Shown here: piece after piece, positions 32,932-40,818 of the stretch
How positions within the stretch are numbered: position 1 is the stretch's first letter
Layout of the letters: each line of letters opens with the position of its first letter
Assembly: GCF_000721075.1 (NCBI RefSeq)
Contig: NZ_JOEQ01000007.1
Location: 1-64,000 of the forward strand
Origin: Streptosporangium amethystogenes
Lineage (GTDB): Bacteria > Actinomycetota > Actinomycetes > Streptosporangiales > Streptosporangiaceae
Length of the DNA: 64,000 nt
Direction of reading: 5' to 3'
Notes under the pieces: model-generated
What the model was told of the DNA's origin: nothing
Databases searched by the model: none
The model's input: only the letters and a program-made list of their open reading frames with translations
Position numbers and translations under genes: made by a program

Positions 32932-34518
32932 ATGGAATCGATCTACGATGTCCTCATCATCGGATACGGCGCGGCCGGAGCCTGCGCCGCCATCGAGGCG
33001 GCCGACGCCGGCGCGAGGGTCCTCGCGCTCGACCGCGGGTACGGTGGCGGCGCGAGCGCGCTGTCCGGCGGTGTCGTCTACGCCGGCGGGGGCACCCCCC
33101 ACCAGAAGGCGGTCGGCCTGGTCGACACCCCGGACAACATGTTCGAGTATCTGCGCCAGGAACTGGACGACGTCGTCTCGGAGAAAACCCTGCGCCGGTT
33201 CTGCGAGACCAGCCCCGCGATGATCGAGTGGCTGGAGAAGCAGGGGGCCGAGTTCAGGGGAACGCTCTGCCCGTACAAGACCTCATACCCGTCCGATCCG
33301 TACTACCTCTACTACTCGGGCAATGAGAAGGCCTGGCCCTACGCGCTCCACGCCACGCCCGCTGCGCGGGGACATCGCCAGGTCGCCAAGGGATTGGGCT
33401 CCGGCGCCGTGCTCTTCGACAGACTCCGCCGCGCGGCGATGGCCAAAGGGGTGGAGTTCCGGCCGCTGAGCCGGGTCCACGAACTGATCGTCGAGAACGG
33501 CGTGGTCGCCGGAGTGCGCTACCGGACGATGGATCCCGCCACGGAGGCGGGCCACCGGCACCTCAAGCTGTCCAAGGCCGGCGGAAAACTCGGCAATTGG
33601 CTGCCCCCCATCGGTACCCGGCTCAACGCCAGGGCCGAAGCGCTGTGGCAGCAGAACAGCGACCACGTGGAGGTGCGTGCGAAGACCGTCATCCTCGCCG
33701 CCGGTGGATTCATCTACAACCCGGCGATGCACGCCGAGCATGCGGTGGGCACGTACGCCGACCTCTTGCCGCTGGGCACCGTCGGTGACGACGGCTCCGG
33801 CATCAAGCTGGGCCTCTCCGCCGGAGGCGCGACGGCCAATCTCGACCGGATGAGCGCGTGGCGGTTCATAGCGCCGCCGAGTGCCGCCGTCGAAGGTGTC
33901 TCGATCGGTCCCAGCGGCCGTCGCATCGTCAACGAGGACCTGTACGGCGCGACCTTCGGCGACCACATGATCCGCGAGCACAGCGGGCGCGGTTTCCTGG
34001 TGCTCGACTCGCGGCAGTGGAAGAAGGCCCGCGGCCAGATCAAGTCGCAGACCCAGACGTTCCAGCGTCTCCAGGCCGCCTATCTGTTCTCCGTGGGGCA
34101 TAAGAAGGCCGCGACGCTCCAGGAACTGGCGAAGAAGATCGGCGTACCCGCGGCCACGATGGCCGAGACCGTCCGTGCCTACAACACGGGAATCCGCACC
34201 GACAGTGGCGACCCTGGCCACAAGGCCGCCGACATGTGCTCCCCGGTCGAAGCCGGACCGTTCTACGCCATCGATATTTCGATCAAGAACGTGCCGGCGT
34301 ACCCTACCCCCGGACTCACCCTCGGCGGGCTGCGGGTGGACGAGGAGACCGGTCAGGTCCTGAAGGCAGATGCCGTGCCCGTTCCCGGTCTCTACGCCGC
34401 CGGCCGTAGCGCCGTGGGGCTCTGTTCGAACAACTACCTCAGCGGGCTGTCACTCGCGGACTGCGTTTTCTCCGGGCGCCGGGCCGGCCTGCATGCGGCC
34501 CGTTTTCTGCCAGTGTGA
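32932..34518 (+). CDS. FAD-dependent oxidoreductase (KstD/FRD family)
   Basis: ATG at 32932 is preceded by GAAGGA; 528 residues. The FAD dinucleotide-binding motif is VLIIGYGAAGACAAIEAA, followed by DRGYGGGASALSGG. The C-terminal FAD motif LYAAGRSAVGLCSNNYLSG is typical of the FAD_binding_2 group (fumarate reductase flavoprotein, 3-ketosteroid dehydrogenase). KTVILAAGGF and GPSGRRIVNEDLYG support this. It likely desaturates a carbonyl-conjugated ring or chain. It is downstream of, and probably co-transcribed with, the SDR gene. Confidence 0.88.
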   Translation: MESIYDVLIIGYGAAGACAAIEAADAGARVLALDRGYGGGASALSGGVVYAGGGTPHQKAVGLVDTPDNMFEYLRQELDDVVSEKTLRRFCETSPAMIEWLEKQGAEFRGTLCPYKTSYPSDPYYLYYSGNEKAWPYALHATPAARGHRQVAKGLGSGAVLFDRLRRAAMAKGVEFRPLSRVHELIVENGVVAGVRYRTMDPATEAGHRHLKLSKAGGKLGNWLPPIGTRLNARAEALWQQNSDHVEVRAKTVILAAGGFIYNPAMHAEHAVGTYADLLPLGTVGDDGSGIKLGLSAGGATANLDRMSAWRFIAPPSAAVEGVSIGPSGRRIVNEDLYGATFGDHMIREHSGRGFLVLDSRQWKKARGQIKSQTQTFQRLQAAYLFSVGHKKAATLQELAKKIGVPAATMAETVRAYNTGIRTDSGDPGHKAADMCSPVEAGPFYAIDISIKNVPAYPTPGLTLGGLRVDEETGQVLKADAVPVPGLYAAGRSAVGLCSNNYLSGLSLADCVFSGRRAGLHAARFLPV

Positions 34519-34570
34519 CGTCCCTTCACGCGCTCTCGATGACCGGACGAACGACTCAGCCAACCCAAGC

Positions 34571-34769
34571 CAGACTGGGGCAGGAACGACCTGATCAAAA
34601 GCCTCGGCAAGGTGGTCAGATGCGTCGCTGCGTCGAGGTGGCCGACCTGCCCAGCGGCGGCCAGGCCGTACGAGACAGCAAGGCCCCCAACGGGCCGATG
34701 CTGAACTTCACCCGCACCGAGTGGCAGGCGTTCATCGACAGCGTGAAGGATCACAGGTTCGGGCGATAG
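34571..34769 (+). pseudogene. DUF397 gene broken by 8-bp duplication
   Basis: The C-terminal half is a clear DUF397 domain (RCVEVADLPSGGQAVRDS, then FTRTEWQAFIDSVKD). The N-terminal half continues in another frame (DWGRNDLIKSLGKVVRC). The shift is explained by a tandem TGCGTCGC/TGCGTCGA at 34621-34636: removing one 8-base unit restores RCVEVA. No start codon remains in the first frame. DUF397 proteins usually follow an HTH (Scr1-like) regulator gene; a fragment resembling one lies next door on the other strand. An internal ATG at 34620 could still make a 49-residue piece. Confidence 0.78.
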
Positions 34770-34784
34770 AGACAGCCTTTCCGG

Positions 34785-34961
34785 TCAGGGCAGACCCGCG
34801 CCGTCTTGGCCGAGCGCGTCGATCGCTGCCGTGATCAAGCTTCGAGCCTGCCCGCCGTACACGGCCAGTTCAGCGAGTTCGGCGAACACCCGCGCGTACA
34901 TCTCGATCTCCCTTGGCTGGGTAACGGTCAGCCACACCGAGACGAGTTCCACGTTCACCTT
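34785..34961 (-). pseudogene. C-terminal fragment of an HTH regulator
   Basis: The minus-strand frame ending at 34785 reads VELVSVWLTVTQPREIEMYA and then RVFAELAELAVYGGQARSLI. It resembles the C-terminal end of XRE/DUF5753-type regulators that pair with DUF397 proteins. No start or DNA-binding domain is present. It is convergent with the DUF397 relic, so a rearrangement separated the usual tandem pair. Confidence 0.5.
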
Positions 34962-35294
34962 TGACTGGTCGCATGGCGCTGCGGTCGGTGGACGCCGGAG
35001 TGATATCGGCGTCGGACAGCGCGGTACGCCCGTTATCGATGCGATGCTGCCCCGTGAGGTTGTTCCTCACGGGGCAGCGGTGCTGGACTGGCGTAGCGAG
35101 CGTGTCACCGGTCTTGCCGTCCCACTGACAGTGACCTACACCTTTTGCAATCACTCTGCCGAGGTGAGGGCGGTATTCCCGGCGCGCGGCGGACGCTCAA
35201 GAACCGGAACACATGCCAAGCCCTCGCGCGTTTGGCAGCTACTCTTCAAAGCCGTTCCTTGGCGCTCTGTTCTTCTCAGGAACAGATTGACGGA
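34962..35294. other. Stretch without a supported gene
   Basis: Frames are short, start without ribosome binding sites and show no protein character. It contains a GTTCCTCACGGGGCAG segment with CTGCCCCGTGAGG just before it, a hairpin of about 14 bp near 35045-35075 that could be a terminator. Confidence 0.4.
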
Positions 35295-35786
35295 TCAGCT
35301 GCCCGGAGGCGGGAACGCCTCGGGGGTCTTCTCGGGGTCACCGATGTCGTTCCACCCGGAGTGGTCGGTGAGCACGCGCTCGCCAACCGGTCCGTTCGCC
35401 AACTGGAAGGAGAACGACCAGAGCGTCCGTGGCTTTTCCGGGCCCGATGTCTGATCGGAGTTCTCCGTGAATTCCATGACCGCCGTCTGCCCTCGCTCGA
35501 TGTGATTGGGGAAGATACGGATGACTCCTCCCTGCTCGAGGTCGAACGCCTGCGCCGAGGGAGAGTTGTCCTTCTTCCGCTGTACCGCGGCCTTCACCTT
35601 CGGGTCCGTGCTTATGAGCTCCTCCCAGGGAATCTTTGGATCCGCGCTGGTGAAGTCTCTCGAGCACATCTTGCCGGGAGGGGTGTAACGGACCTTGGCC
35701 TCCACCCCAAGGACGGCCAGATCTCGCTCCAACAGTTCAGGATCACGAAACTCGTTGATCTTGACCGTGGCTGGCTGGGCACGGCC
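35295..35786 (-). pseudogene. N-terminally truncated hypothetical gene
   Basis: The frame runs from just after a TAA (35789-35787) through TVKINEFRDPELLERDLAVL and GVEAKVRYTPPGKMCSRDF to ...TPEAFPPPGS. The good protein character begins abruptly at the junction with a resolvase fragment, so the N-terminus (probably with a signal or membrane segment) was lost. A TTG at 35732 could start a 145-residue product, but no SD is seen. The family is not recognised. Confidence 0.5.
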
Positions 35787-35789
35787 TTA

Positions 35790-35945
35790 TCCCGGTAAAG
35801 GTGCCCGTAGACCGTACTGCGCGAAACACCGAAGAGATCGGCTATCTGCTGGACGGTTTTCTCTCGGGCGTCGTACAACTACTGGGCGAGTACGGCCTGG
35901 TCGACGGTGATCCCGCCACGGAGCTTGCCGCGACCGGGGCGCTCA
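35790..35945 (-). pseudogene. Serine recombinase C-terminal fragment
   Basis: The minus strand encodes GRGKLRGGITVDQAVLAQ, an in-frame TAG, then LYDAREKTVQQIADLFGVSR followed by STVYGHL. This is the DNA-binding helix-turn-helix that ends resolvases and invertases. The catalytic domain is absent, and the tail runs into the truncated gene at 35786. It marks a past mobile-element event. Confidence 0.72.
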
Positions 35946-35950
35946 CTCAC

Positions 35951-36300
35951 CCCGATGGCCCGAGGCCGCCGAAGCCATACCGCGCGAACCGTTTCTCGGT
36001 GACGCGGTCTATCGTCCGGTCGACGGAAAGCGGGAAACGGTGTGGCAACCTGTTCACCGTACGGACTCCGGCAAGGACGAATGGTCGCGCCTGGCATACG
36101 CCAACGAGACATGGGCCACCCAGGTGGACGAAGTCCTGGCGGAGAACGCGTCCGGCCCGATGATCCCACCTTATCCGCCACGCTCCCGAGCCTGGTGGTG
36201 CGCATGCTGGAGGCGGCGCAGATCACCGAGGGGGACACCGTGCTGGAGATCGGCACCGGAACCGGTTACCCCATCACCCTGCTCTCGTTGTGCGGGATCG
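35951..36300 (+). pseudogene. PCMT/FxLD-type methyltransferase remnant
   Basis: One frame reads [19 protein letters not shown] ... [15 protein letters not shown]. After a frameshift near 36165 the next reads [17 protein letters not shown] and [16 protein letters not shown], the SAM-binding motif I. This is the layout of isoaspartyl-methyltransferase-like proteins found with FxLD-type lanthipeptides and ATP-grasp peptide systems. Both ends are missing, so it is non-functional. No precursor peptide or partner gene remains. Confidence 0.68.
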
Positions 36301-36495
36301 CCGTCACAAGATCGCATCGATCAGCGGCGCATCATCCCAGCCCAAATAGCCAATGGCGGCTGTCGTACCAGAAGATCAGGGCTCACAAGATGGGACAGGC
36401 ATATCTACTCTCTTCGTAAGTCAAGGCTTGTTATCAAAAAATCCATTTGGCACGATCAGCTTCGGTGGCGCAAAAACAACTGCTACCGCCCATGT
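36301..36495. other. Low-complexity gap before protease gene
   Basis: AT-richer than its surroundings and without a supported gene. It should hold the promoter of the secreted protease gene; I could not assign hexamers with confidence. Confidence 0.35.
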
Positions 36496-36513
36496 CATCG
36501 AAAGGATTCGTAA

Positions 36514-37155
36514 ATGCGCGTAGGGCTCAAGGCTGCCTTAACGGCAGCCCTCGCCGGCCTCACCACCATCATGACTACCACTCCCGCAGCTGCGGACATA
36601 TGGCCCTTCGACGGCATTCCGCCGGACAAGAGCACGCACAGCTACTGTTACACCACGTCTGTAACCGCAGAAGTCAAATCTTACATTCCCGGTGCAATGA
36701 GCTACCTCGATACCGCCACAAACATTCCGGGAGTACCTTTTCACTCACCCTGCGAGACCACCAACTCCTCATCGGATGGAACGCCCGCCACCGATGTCGC
36801 ATGGTTCGCGGTCTGGGTCGAAAATGCCTATGGTGAGGCGGAGTGCAAGGTCCGAACGGCTTCAAATCCGAATGTCTGTGACCAGCGTCACACTCGAATC
36901 AACTCCAGCATGATCAAAACCAGTAGCAACGCCCATCAGCAGTTCATCAAAACTGTCTGCCATGAACTGGGACACACAGCGGGCGTCGACCACTACTCGC
37001 CGCTGGCTAGCCCTTCCGAGCCGCCGGGCGCCTTCGGCCAGCCGCAGGACTGTATGGCGAGTGGAGATGTCACGAGAATCGGCAACCCGACAGGGTCATG
37101 GATCCACACCTACAACGCTCATCACATCGCCGACCTGAACCCCCACTGGGCCTGA
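36514..37155 (+). CDS. Secreted zinc metalloprotease (zincin)
   Basis: ATG at 36514 follows GAAAGGA. The 213-residue product has a signal peptide (about 1-28, ending TPAAA-D). The extended zinc motif HELGHTAGVDH (His150, Glu151, His154, His160) identifies a metzincin-like protease. A methionine in QDCMASG may be the Met-turn. Six cysteines suggest disulfides. Codon use and GC content look lower than in the core genes, and the gene follows a block of broken genes, which suggests acquired DNA. Confidence 0.85.
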   Translation: MRVGLKAALTAALAGLTTIMTTTPAAADIWPFDGIPPDKSTHSYCYTTSVTAEVKSYIPGAMSYLDTATNIPGVPFHSPCETTNSSSDGTPATDVAWFAVWVENAYGEAECKVRTASNPNVCDQRHTRINSSMIKTSSNAHQQFIKTVCHELGHTAGVDHYSPLASPSEPPGAFGQPQDCMASGDVTRIGNPTGSWIHTYNAHHIADLNPHWA

Positions 37156-37178
37156 CCGTTCGAAGGAAGGAGGACATC

Positions 37179-37919
37179 ATGAGAAAGCCCCTGATCTTCA
37201 CTCTTGCTCTCGCTACGGTCGCGGCCATGTCGGCATGCAGCGCCACCAACAGCACGGAGGTCAGATCCCCCCAGGCGCTTTCCTACGCGGAAGGCAAGGG
37301 AGTACTCGACATCTCTGTACTCCGGACCGCGGAACGCGACTTCCCCCCATACGAGACGCCAGAGCAGCTCGCCTCGGATCGGCCCATTGTCGCAGCCGGC
37401 GTAATTGACGGCTGGCAGCAAGGCCCCATTCTTGACAGTGGTACAGGCACGCTCGACTATCGCATCGTCTTGCGGATGCGAGTGACGGAACCACTCAAGG
37501 GCGTCAAGGGGCGGGCATCGATCCCCGGCGGAATCATCTTCATCGAGCTCTCCCAGGGCGCGGTTCTCAGCGATCCCACGGCTCCCGCCGATCAGTGGAA
37601 ACCCTACAAGTCCGTCGCGGACTTCGAGAAAGCGCTACCCGCCGGCACCAAAATACTCGCCTTCCCGCGCGAACGACCGAGACAAGAACTATCTGGCGTC
37701 AACCCGGGCACACCGCTGCCGGCGGACGCGAAGCTGATGCTTGTGCCCCCGCAGGGACTGATATTGGAGGACCCAGGGCTTGCCCAACAGCGCTCGGACG
37801 ACTCCACGGCACTTGTCGGTGGCCTCGAAAAACTTAATGTTGGTGGCGCCGCCTGGCTCAAATACAAGGATATCGATAGCTTGGTCTCTCATCTGAGAGC
37901 GCAAGGGTTCAACGAATAA
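37179..37919 (+). CDS. Putative lipoprotein
   Basis: ATG at 37179 has a very strong SD (GGAAGGAGG) and starts 23 bp after the protease gene, so the two are co-transcribed. The 246-residue product begins MRKPLIFTLALATVAAMSAC with a lipobox-like AMSAC, predicting lipidation at Cys20. The mature part is soluble and of no family I recognise (RIVLRMRVTEPLKGVKG, GGIIFIELSQGAVL). It may be an inhibitor, chaperone or sensor for the neighbouring protease; that is inference. Confidence 0.75.
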   Translation: MRKPLIFTLALATVAAMSACSATNSTEVRSPQALSYAEGKGVLDISVLRTAERDFPPYETPEQLASDRPIVAAGVIDGWQQGPILDSGTGTLDYRIVLRMRVTEPLKGVKGRASIPGGIIFIELSQGAVLSDPTAPADQWKPYKSVADFEKALPAGTKILAFPRERPRQELSGVNPGTPLPADAKLMLVPPQGLILEDPGLAQQRSDDSTALVGGLEKLNVGGAAWLKYKDIDSLVSHLRAQGFNE

Positions 37920-38053
37920 CAGCAAAGGGGATGTGGCCGGACTGCTCCACCAGCCCACTTCCCATCCGGCCACACTCCCTGACAATAATTGCTCGCACCC
38001 ATCTAAGGCACCGGCGACGGCCGGCTGGAACGAGTCAAGCTGAGAAGATGCGG

Positions 38054-38656
38054 TTATCTGTTCTCGGTGAACGCCTGGGAGAACGTGTCCGGCGTCGAGA
38101 AGACGGTCGCCCGGGAGAAGGGCCAGAAGATCGCCATGGCGCGGCCGATCACGTCGGCCTCCGCGATCGTCCCCTCGCCTTCCTGCTCCTCGTGGCTGCG
38201 GGAGTCCTGAGAGGCCGAGCGGTGGTCGCCCATGACCCACAGGCGGCCCTCGGGAACGACCTTCTCGAACTCCTCCCCCGAGGGGAAGTCGTCGGGGTGG
38301 AGGTAGTCCTTCTCGTCGAGCGGGGCCCCGTTCACGGTGATCCTCTTCTTGGCGTCGCAGCACTTGACGGTGTCGCGGCCGATCGCGATGACCCGCTTGA
38401 TGGTGTCCTCACCGTTCCAGCCCTTGAAGACCACCAGGTCACCACGTTCGCTCGCACCGTGCAACTTGTTGACGACCACGCCGTCGCCCTCACGCAGGGT
38501 GTTCTCCATGGACTCCGACGGGATCCAGAACAGCCGGAAGACGAAAACCTGCAGCAGCACCGCCACCACGACGCCGCAGACCAGTAGGAACAGGCTCTCG
38601 CGCACGCCCCCCTTGCGGGAGGACTTGTTCTGCTTGTTCTCGGACCCGGCGGTCAT
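38054..38656 (-). CDS. lepB: Signal peptidase I
   Basis: A 200-residue type I signal peptidase. One membrane anchor spans residues 21-43. Box B is IPSESMENTL with the catalytic Ser49; Lys87 in DTIKRVIAIG is the general base; the later box VMGDHRSASQDSR is intact. It cleaves signal peptides of exported proteins on the outer face of the membrane. Two cysteines in VKCCDAKK are unusual. Its neighbours, secreted proteins on both sides, may be among its substrates. Confidence 0.93.
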   Translation of the reverse strand: MTAGSENKQNKSSRKGGVRESLFLLVCGVVVAVLLQVFVFRLFWIPSESMENTLREGDGVVVNKLHGASERGDLVVFKGWNGEDTIKRVIAIGRDTVKCCDAKKRITVNGAPLDEKDYLHPDDFPSGEEFEKVVPEGRLWVMGDHRSASQDSRSHEEQEGEGTIAEADVIGRAMAIFWPFSRATVFSTPDTFSQAFTENR

Positions 38657-38763
38657 GGGATGCCTCCATCAGCTTCCGGGCCGGCGGCATCCGCCGCCAA
38701 AGCCCACATCAGTGATCCCATCCTGCTGCTAACGTGCGGCAGACTCTCTAAGATCAAATCCAG

Positions 38764-39597
38764 GTGAATACCGAAGAGTCGGGAGAAAGTGTGGAAGATC
38801 AGGCTACGCCGGTCGGGATTGACCCGAACGTGCCCAACGTCGCCCGGATGTACGACTACTACCTGGACGGCAAGGACAATTACGCCGCCGACCGGGCCGC
38901 AGCCGAGCAGATTCTGAAGCTCTTCCCCGAGACCCGCGACTCCGCGAAGGAGAACCGGGCGTTCCTCTCACGTGCCGTACGCCACCTGGTCGAGTCGGGC
39001 ATCCGGCAGATCGTGGACCTGGGCTCCGGACTGCCCACCCGGGGCAACACACACGAGATCGCGCACGCGGTCGCGCCCGACACCCACGTGGTCTATGTGG
39101 ACTACGACCCCGTCGTGTGCGTGCACAGCCGGGCACTCCTGGCGAACGGCGACAACGTCACCATCGTGCAGGCCGACGCGCGTGCCCCGGAGACGCTGCT
39201 GGCCGAACTGCGCGAGCACATCGACTTCAGCCGGCCCGTGGCGTTCCTGCTGCTGGCCCTTCTGCACTTCATCCCGGACGAGAACCCCGACGGCGCGGGT
39301 GCCTACCAGATCATCCAGCGGCTGTCCGAGGCGAGCGCACCGGGCAGCCACCTCGTTCTCAGTCACGCGATCGACGCCAAGCCCGACACCACGCCGGAGG
39401 CCCTGGAGATCTACAACCGGTCCACCGAGGCACTGAGCCTGCGCACGCACGCGGAGATCTCCCGCTTCTTCGACGGCTACGAGTTGCTCGAACCCGGCCT
39501 GGTGTTCCCCAAGGACTGGCGCCCTGTCGACCCGCCCCTGTTCGGCGAGCGGAACACCTCGATCGGCTACGTCGGAGTGGGCCGCAAACTCTCCTGA
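38764..39597 (+). CDS. SAM-dependent methyltransferase (DUF574 family)
   Basis: The 277-residue protein matches the actinobacterial S-adenosylmethionine methyltransferase family Methyltransf_19/DUF574: NVARMYDYYLDGKDNYAADR, QIVDLGSGLPTRGNTHE (SAM motif I), VVYVDYDPVVCVHSRALL and LLLALLHFIPD. The natural substrate of this expanded family is unknown. GTG at 38764 is the longest start; a GTG at 38791 with GGGAGA upstream is the more likely one by SD. Confidence 0.88.
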   Translation: MNTEESGESVEDQATPVGIDPNVPNVARMYDYYLDGKDNYAADRAAAEQILKLFPETRDSAKENRAFLSRAVRHLVESGIRQIVDLGSGLPTRGNTHEIAHAVAPDTHVVYVDYDPVVCVHSRALLANGDNVTIVQADARAPETLLAELREHIDFSRPVAFLLLALLHFIPDENPDGAGAYQIIQRLSEASAPGSHLVLSHAIDAKPDTTPEALEIYNRSTEALSLRTHAEISRFFDGYELLEPGLVFPKDWRPVDPPLFGERNTSIGYVGVGRKLS

Positions 39598-39661
39598 CCC
39601 GTGTGACGTGCCGAGCGAGAGCAAGAGCCTCCCGTCCGGCTGCCTCGCCGGTCGCGAAAGA

Positions 39662-40000
39662 TCATTCCTGCGTTCGGACGGCATGGTCGCGGATTCGTCT
39701 GTGCGCCTCGGCGTCCTCGGGAGAGGTGGCGAGGGCGGCGATGTCCTCGTCCGTCTGCAGCACGGGCGGGATGAGTCTCGCCAGTTCCCGGCGGTCGCCT
39801 TCGGCGACCTTCACGGCGTTCTCCAGCATCTCGGCCTCCGCCCGCACGATCGGCAGGTTCTCGCTCATCGGCGACGACGCCTCGGGGTCCAAGGTCTCCT
39901 CGACGAAGGCGATGTAGGAACGGTAGCCCTCGGCCGCACGGCGCAGGTCCGCGACGATCCTGGCGCGCTCGTCGGCACGGGCCTCTGCCGGGTTCTCCAT
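39662..40000 (-). CDS. Hypothetical helical protein, 112 aa
   Basis: ATG at 40000 follows AACAGGAG with good spacing. The 112-residue product is acidic and almost entirely helical by composition (EARADERARIVADLRRAAEG, EAEMLENAVKVAEGDRRELA), perhaps a coiled coil. There is no membrane segment or motif. It is convergent with the methyltransferase gene, and no partner is evident. Confidence 0.65.
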   Translation of the reverse strand: MENPAEARADERARIVADLRRAAEGYRSYIAFVEETLDPEASSPMSENLPIVRAEAEMLENAVKVAEGDRRELARLIPPVLQTDEDIAALATSPEDAEAHRRIRDHAVRTQE

Positions 40001-40353
40001 GGGTTTCTCCTGTTCCAGTGGCCAACCGTTCAGGAACGGCGGCGGAACCGAGAGTAGAGTGGCCGCCCTCTCCGCGCATCCCTATTCTCATCACATAAAG
40101 GATCTTGGCCGCCGGAGCGCCCTCACGCCGAGGGGAGCAGCGGGTTGCCTCGTCGCTCCCCTTGAACCGTGCGTGCCACTCGTCGCGCGGGGCCCGAAAG
40201 GCTCACGCGCTCCCGGGAGCTCATCCGTTCAACAATGAATCCCAGATCTCTGCCGAATAATTCTTTTACGACAATTATGGGTTTGAAATAACGAGTCCGT
40301 TTTGTGTGCTTTTGTCAGCGAATGTCGGGTATCACTCTCCCGCTGAGAATGTC
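40001..40353. other. Intergenic region, no gene seen
   Basis: Divergent promoters of the helical protein and the small secreted protein should lie here. An AT-rich segment near 40236-40320 (ATTCTTTTACGACAATTATG) is the most promoter-like part. No open frame with an SD was found. Confidence 0.4.
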
Positions 40354-40394
40354 GCGGTTCCGTGGTCCGGCCTCGGCCGGCATGACGGAACCGC
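40354..40394 (+). promoter_or_regulatory. Long hairpin in leader of small secreted protein
   Basis: GCGGTTCCGT and ACGGAACCGC form an outer 10-bp stem and CCGGCC/GGCCGG an inner 6-bp stem, in one 41-nt cruciform ending 25 bases before the start codon. There is no T-tract, so a role in mRNA stability or protein binding is more likely than termination. Confidence 0.6.
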
Positions 40395-40419
40395 TTGATC
40401 GGCAAAGGAGATGAGCACC

Positions 40420-40743
40420 ATGTCCAACCGAATCCTTCAGACGATCGCGATCGGCGCGACAAGTGTCGCGCTGATCGGCGGCCTGGCGGGCATGGCGGGT
40501 GCGACCCCGACCGCCCCGGAGGCGGTGGCAGCCGCCCCCTCGCACAACGCTACGGCGACCCCATCCCCAACCAGGCCATGCCAGAAAGACAAGGACTGCA
40601 AGAGTGGGTACAAGGCCGGGCACAAAGCCGGCAAGAACTCCTGCAAGAGCAGCACGAGCGGCACTCAAACCCCCAGCGGTTCCGCGGAGTACAGGCGCGG
40701 ATTCGAGTTGGGGTACCAGCACGCCCGCGCTCGATACTGCTAG
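40420..40743 (+). CDS. Small secreted Cys-containing protein, 107 aa
   Basis: ATG at 40420 lies nine bases after GGAG; an ATG at 40411 abuts the SD and is less likely. The 107-residue product has a signal peptide (about 1-30, cleavage near AGA-TP), a Pro/Thr/Ala linker, then a basic module with four cysteines (PCQKDKDCKSGYKAGHKAG, NSCKSS, C-terminal RARYC) and a repeated GY/GH-KAG pattern. A secreted small structural or antimicrobial-like protein is possible; no family is recognised. Confidence 0.65.
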   Translation: MSNRILQTIAIGATSVALIGGLAGMAGATPTAPEAVAAAPSHNATATPSPTRPCQKDKDCKSGYKAGHKAGKNSCKSSTSGTQTPSGSAEYRRGFELGYQHARARYC

Positions 40744-40759
40744 GGGCAACAAACACCAA

Positions 40760-40799
40760 GAAAAGGGGCGTGGAGGCGTTTGCTTCCGCGCCCCTTTTC
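40760..40799. terminator. Bidirectional terminator
   Basis: AAAAGGGGCG and CGCCCCTTTT form a 10-bp stem with A and T tracts on both sides, between the convergent small secreted protein and P450 genes. Confidence 0.9.
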
Positions 40800-40818
40800 T
40801 CCTGGCGGAGCGGCCCGC

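Noticed and set aside
34831..35454. 207-codon plus-strand frame
   Set aside because: It crosses the regulator fragment and truncated gene on the other strand, has no SD and no protein-like pattern.
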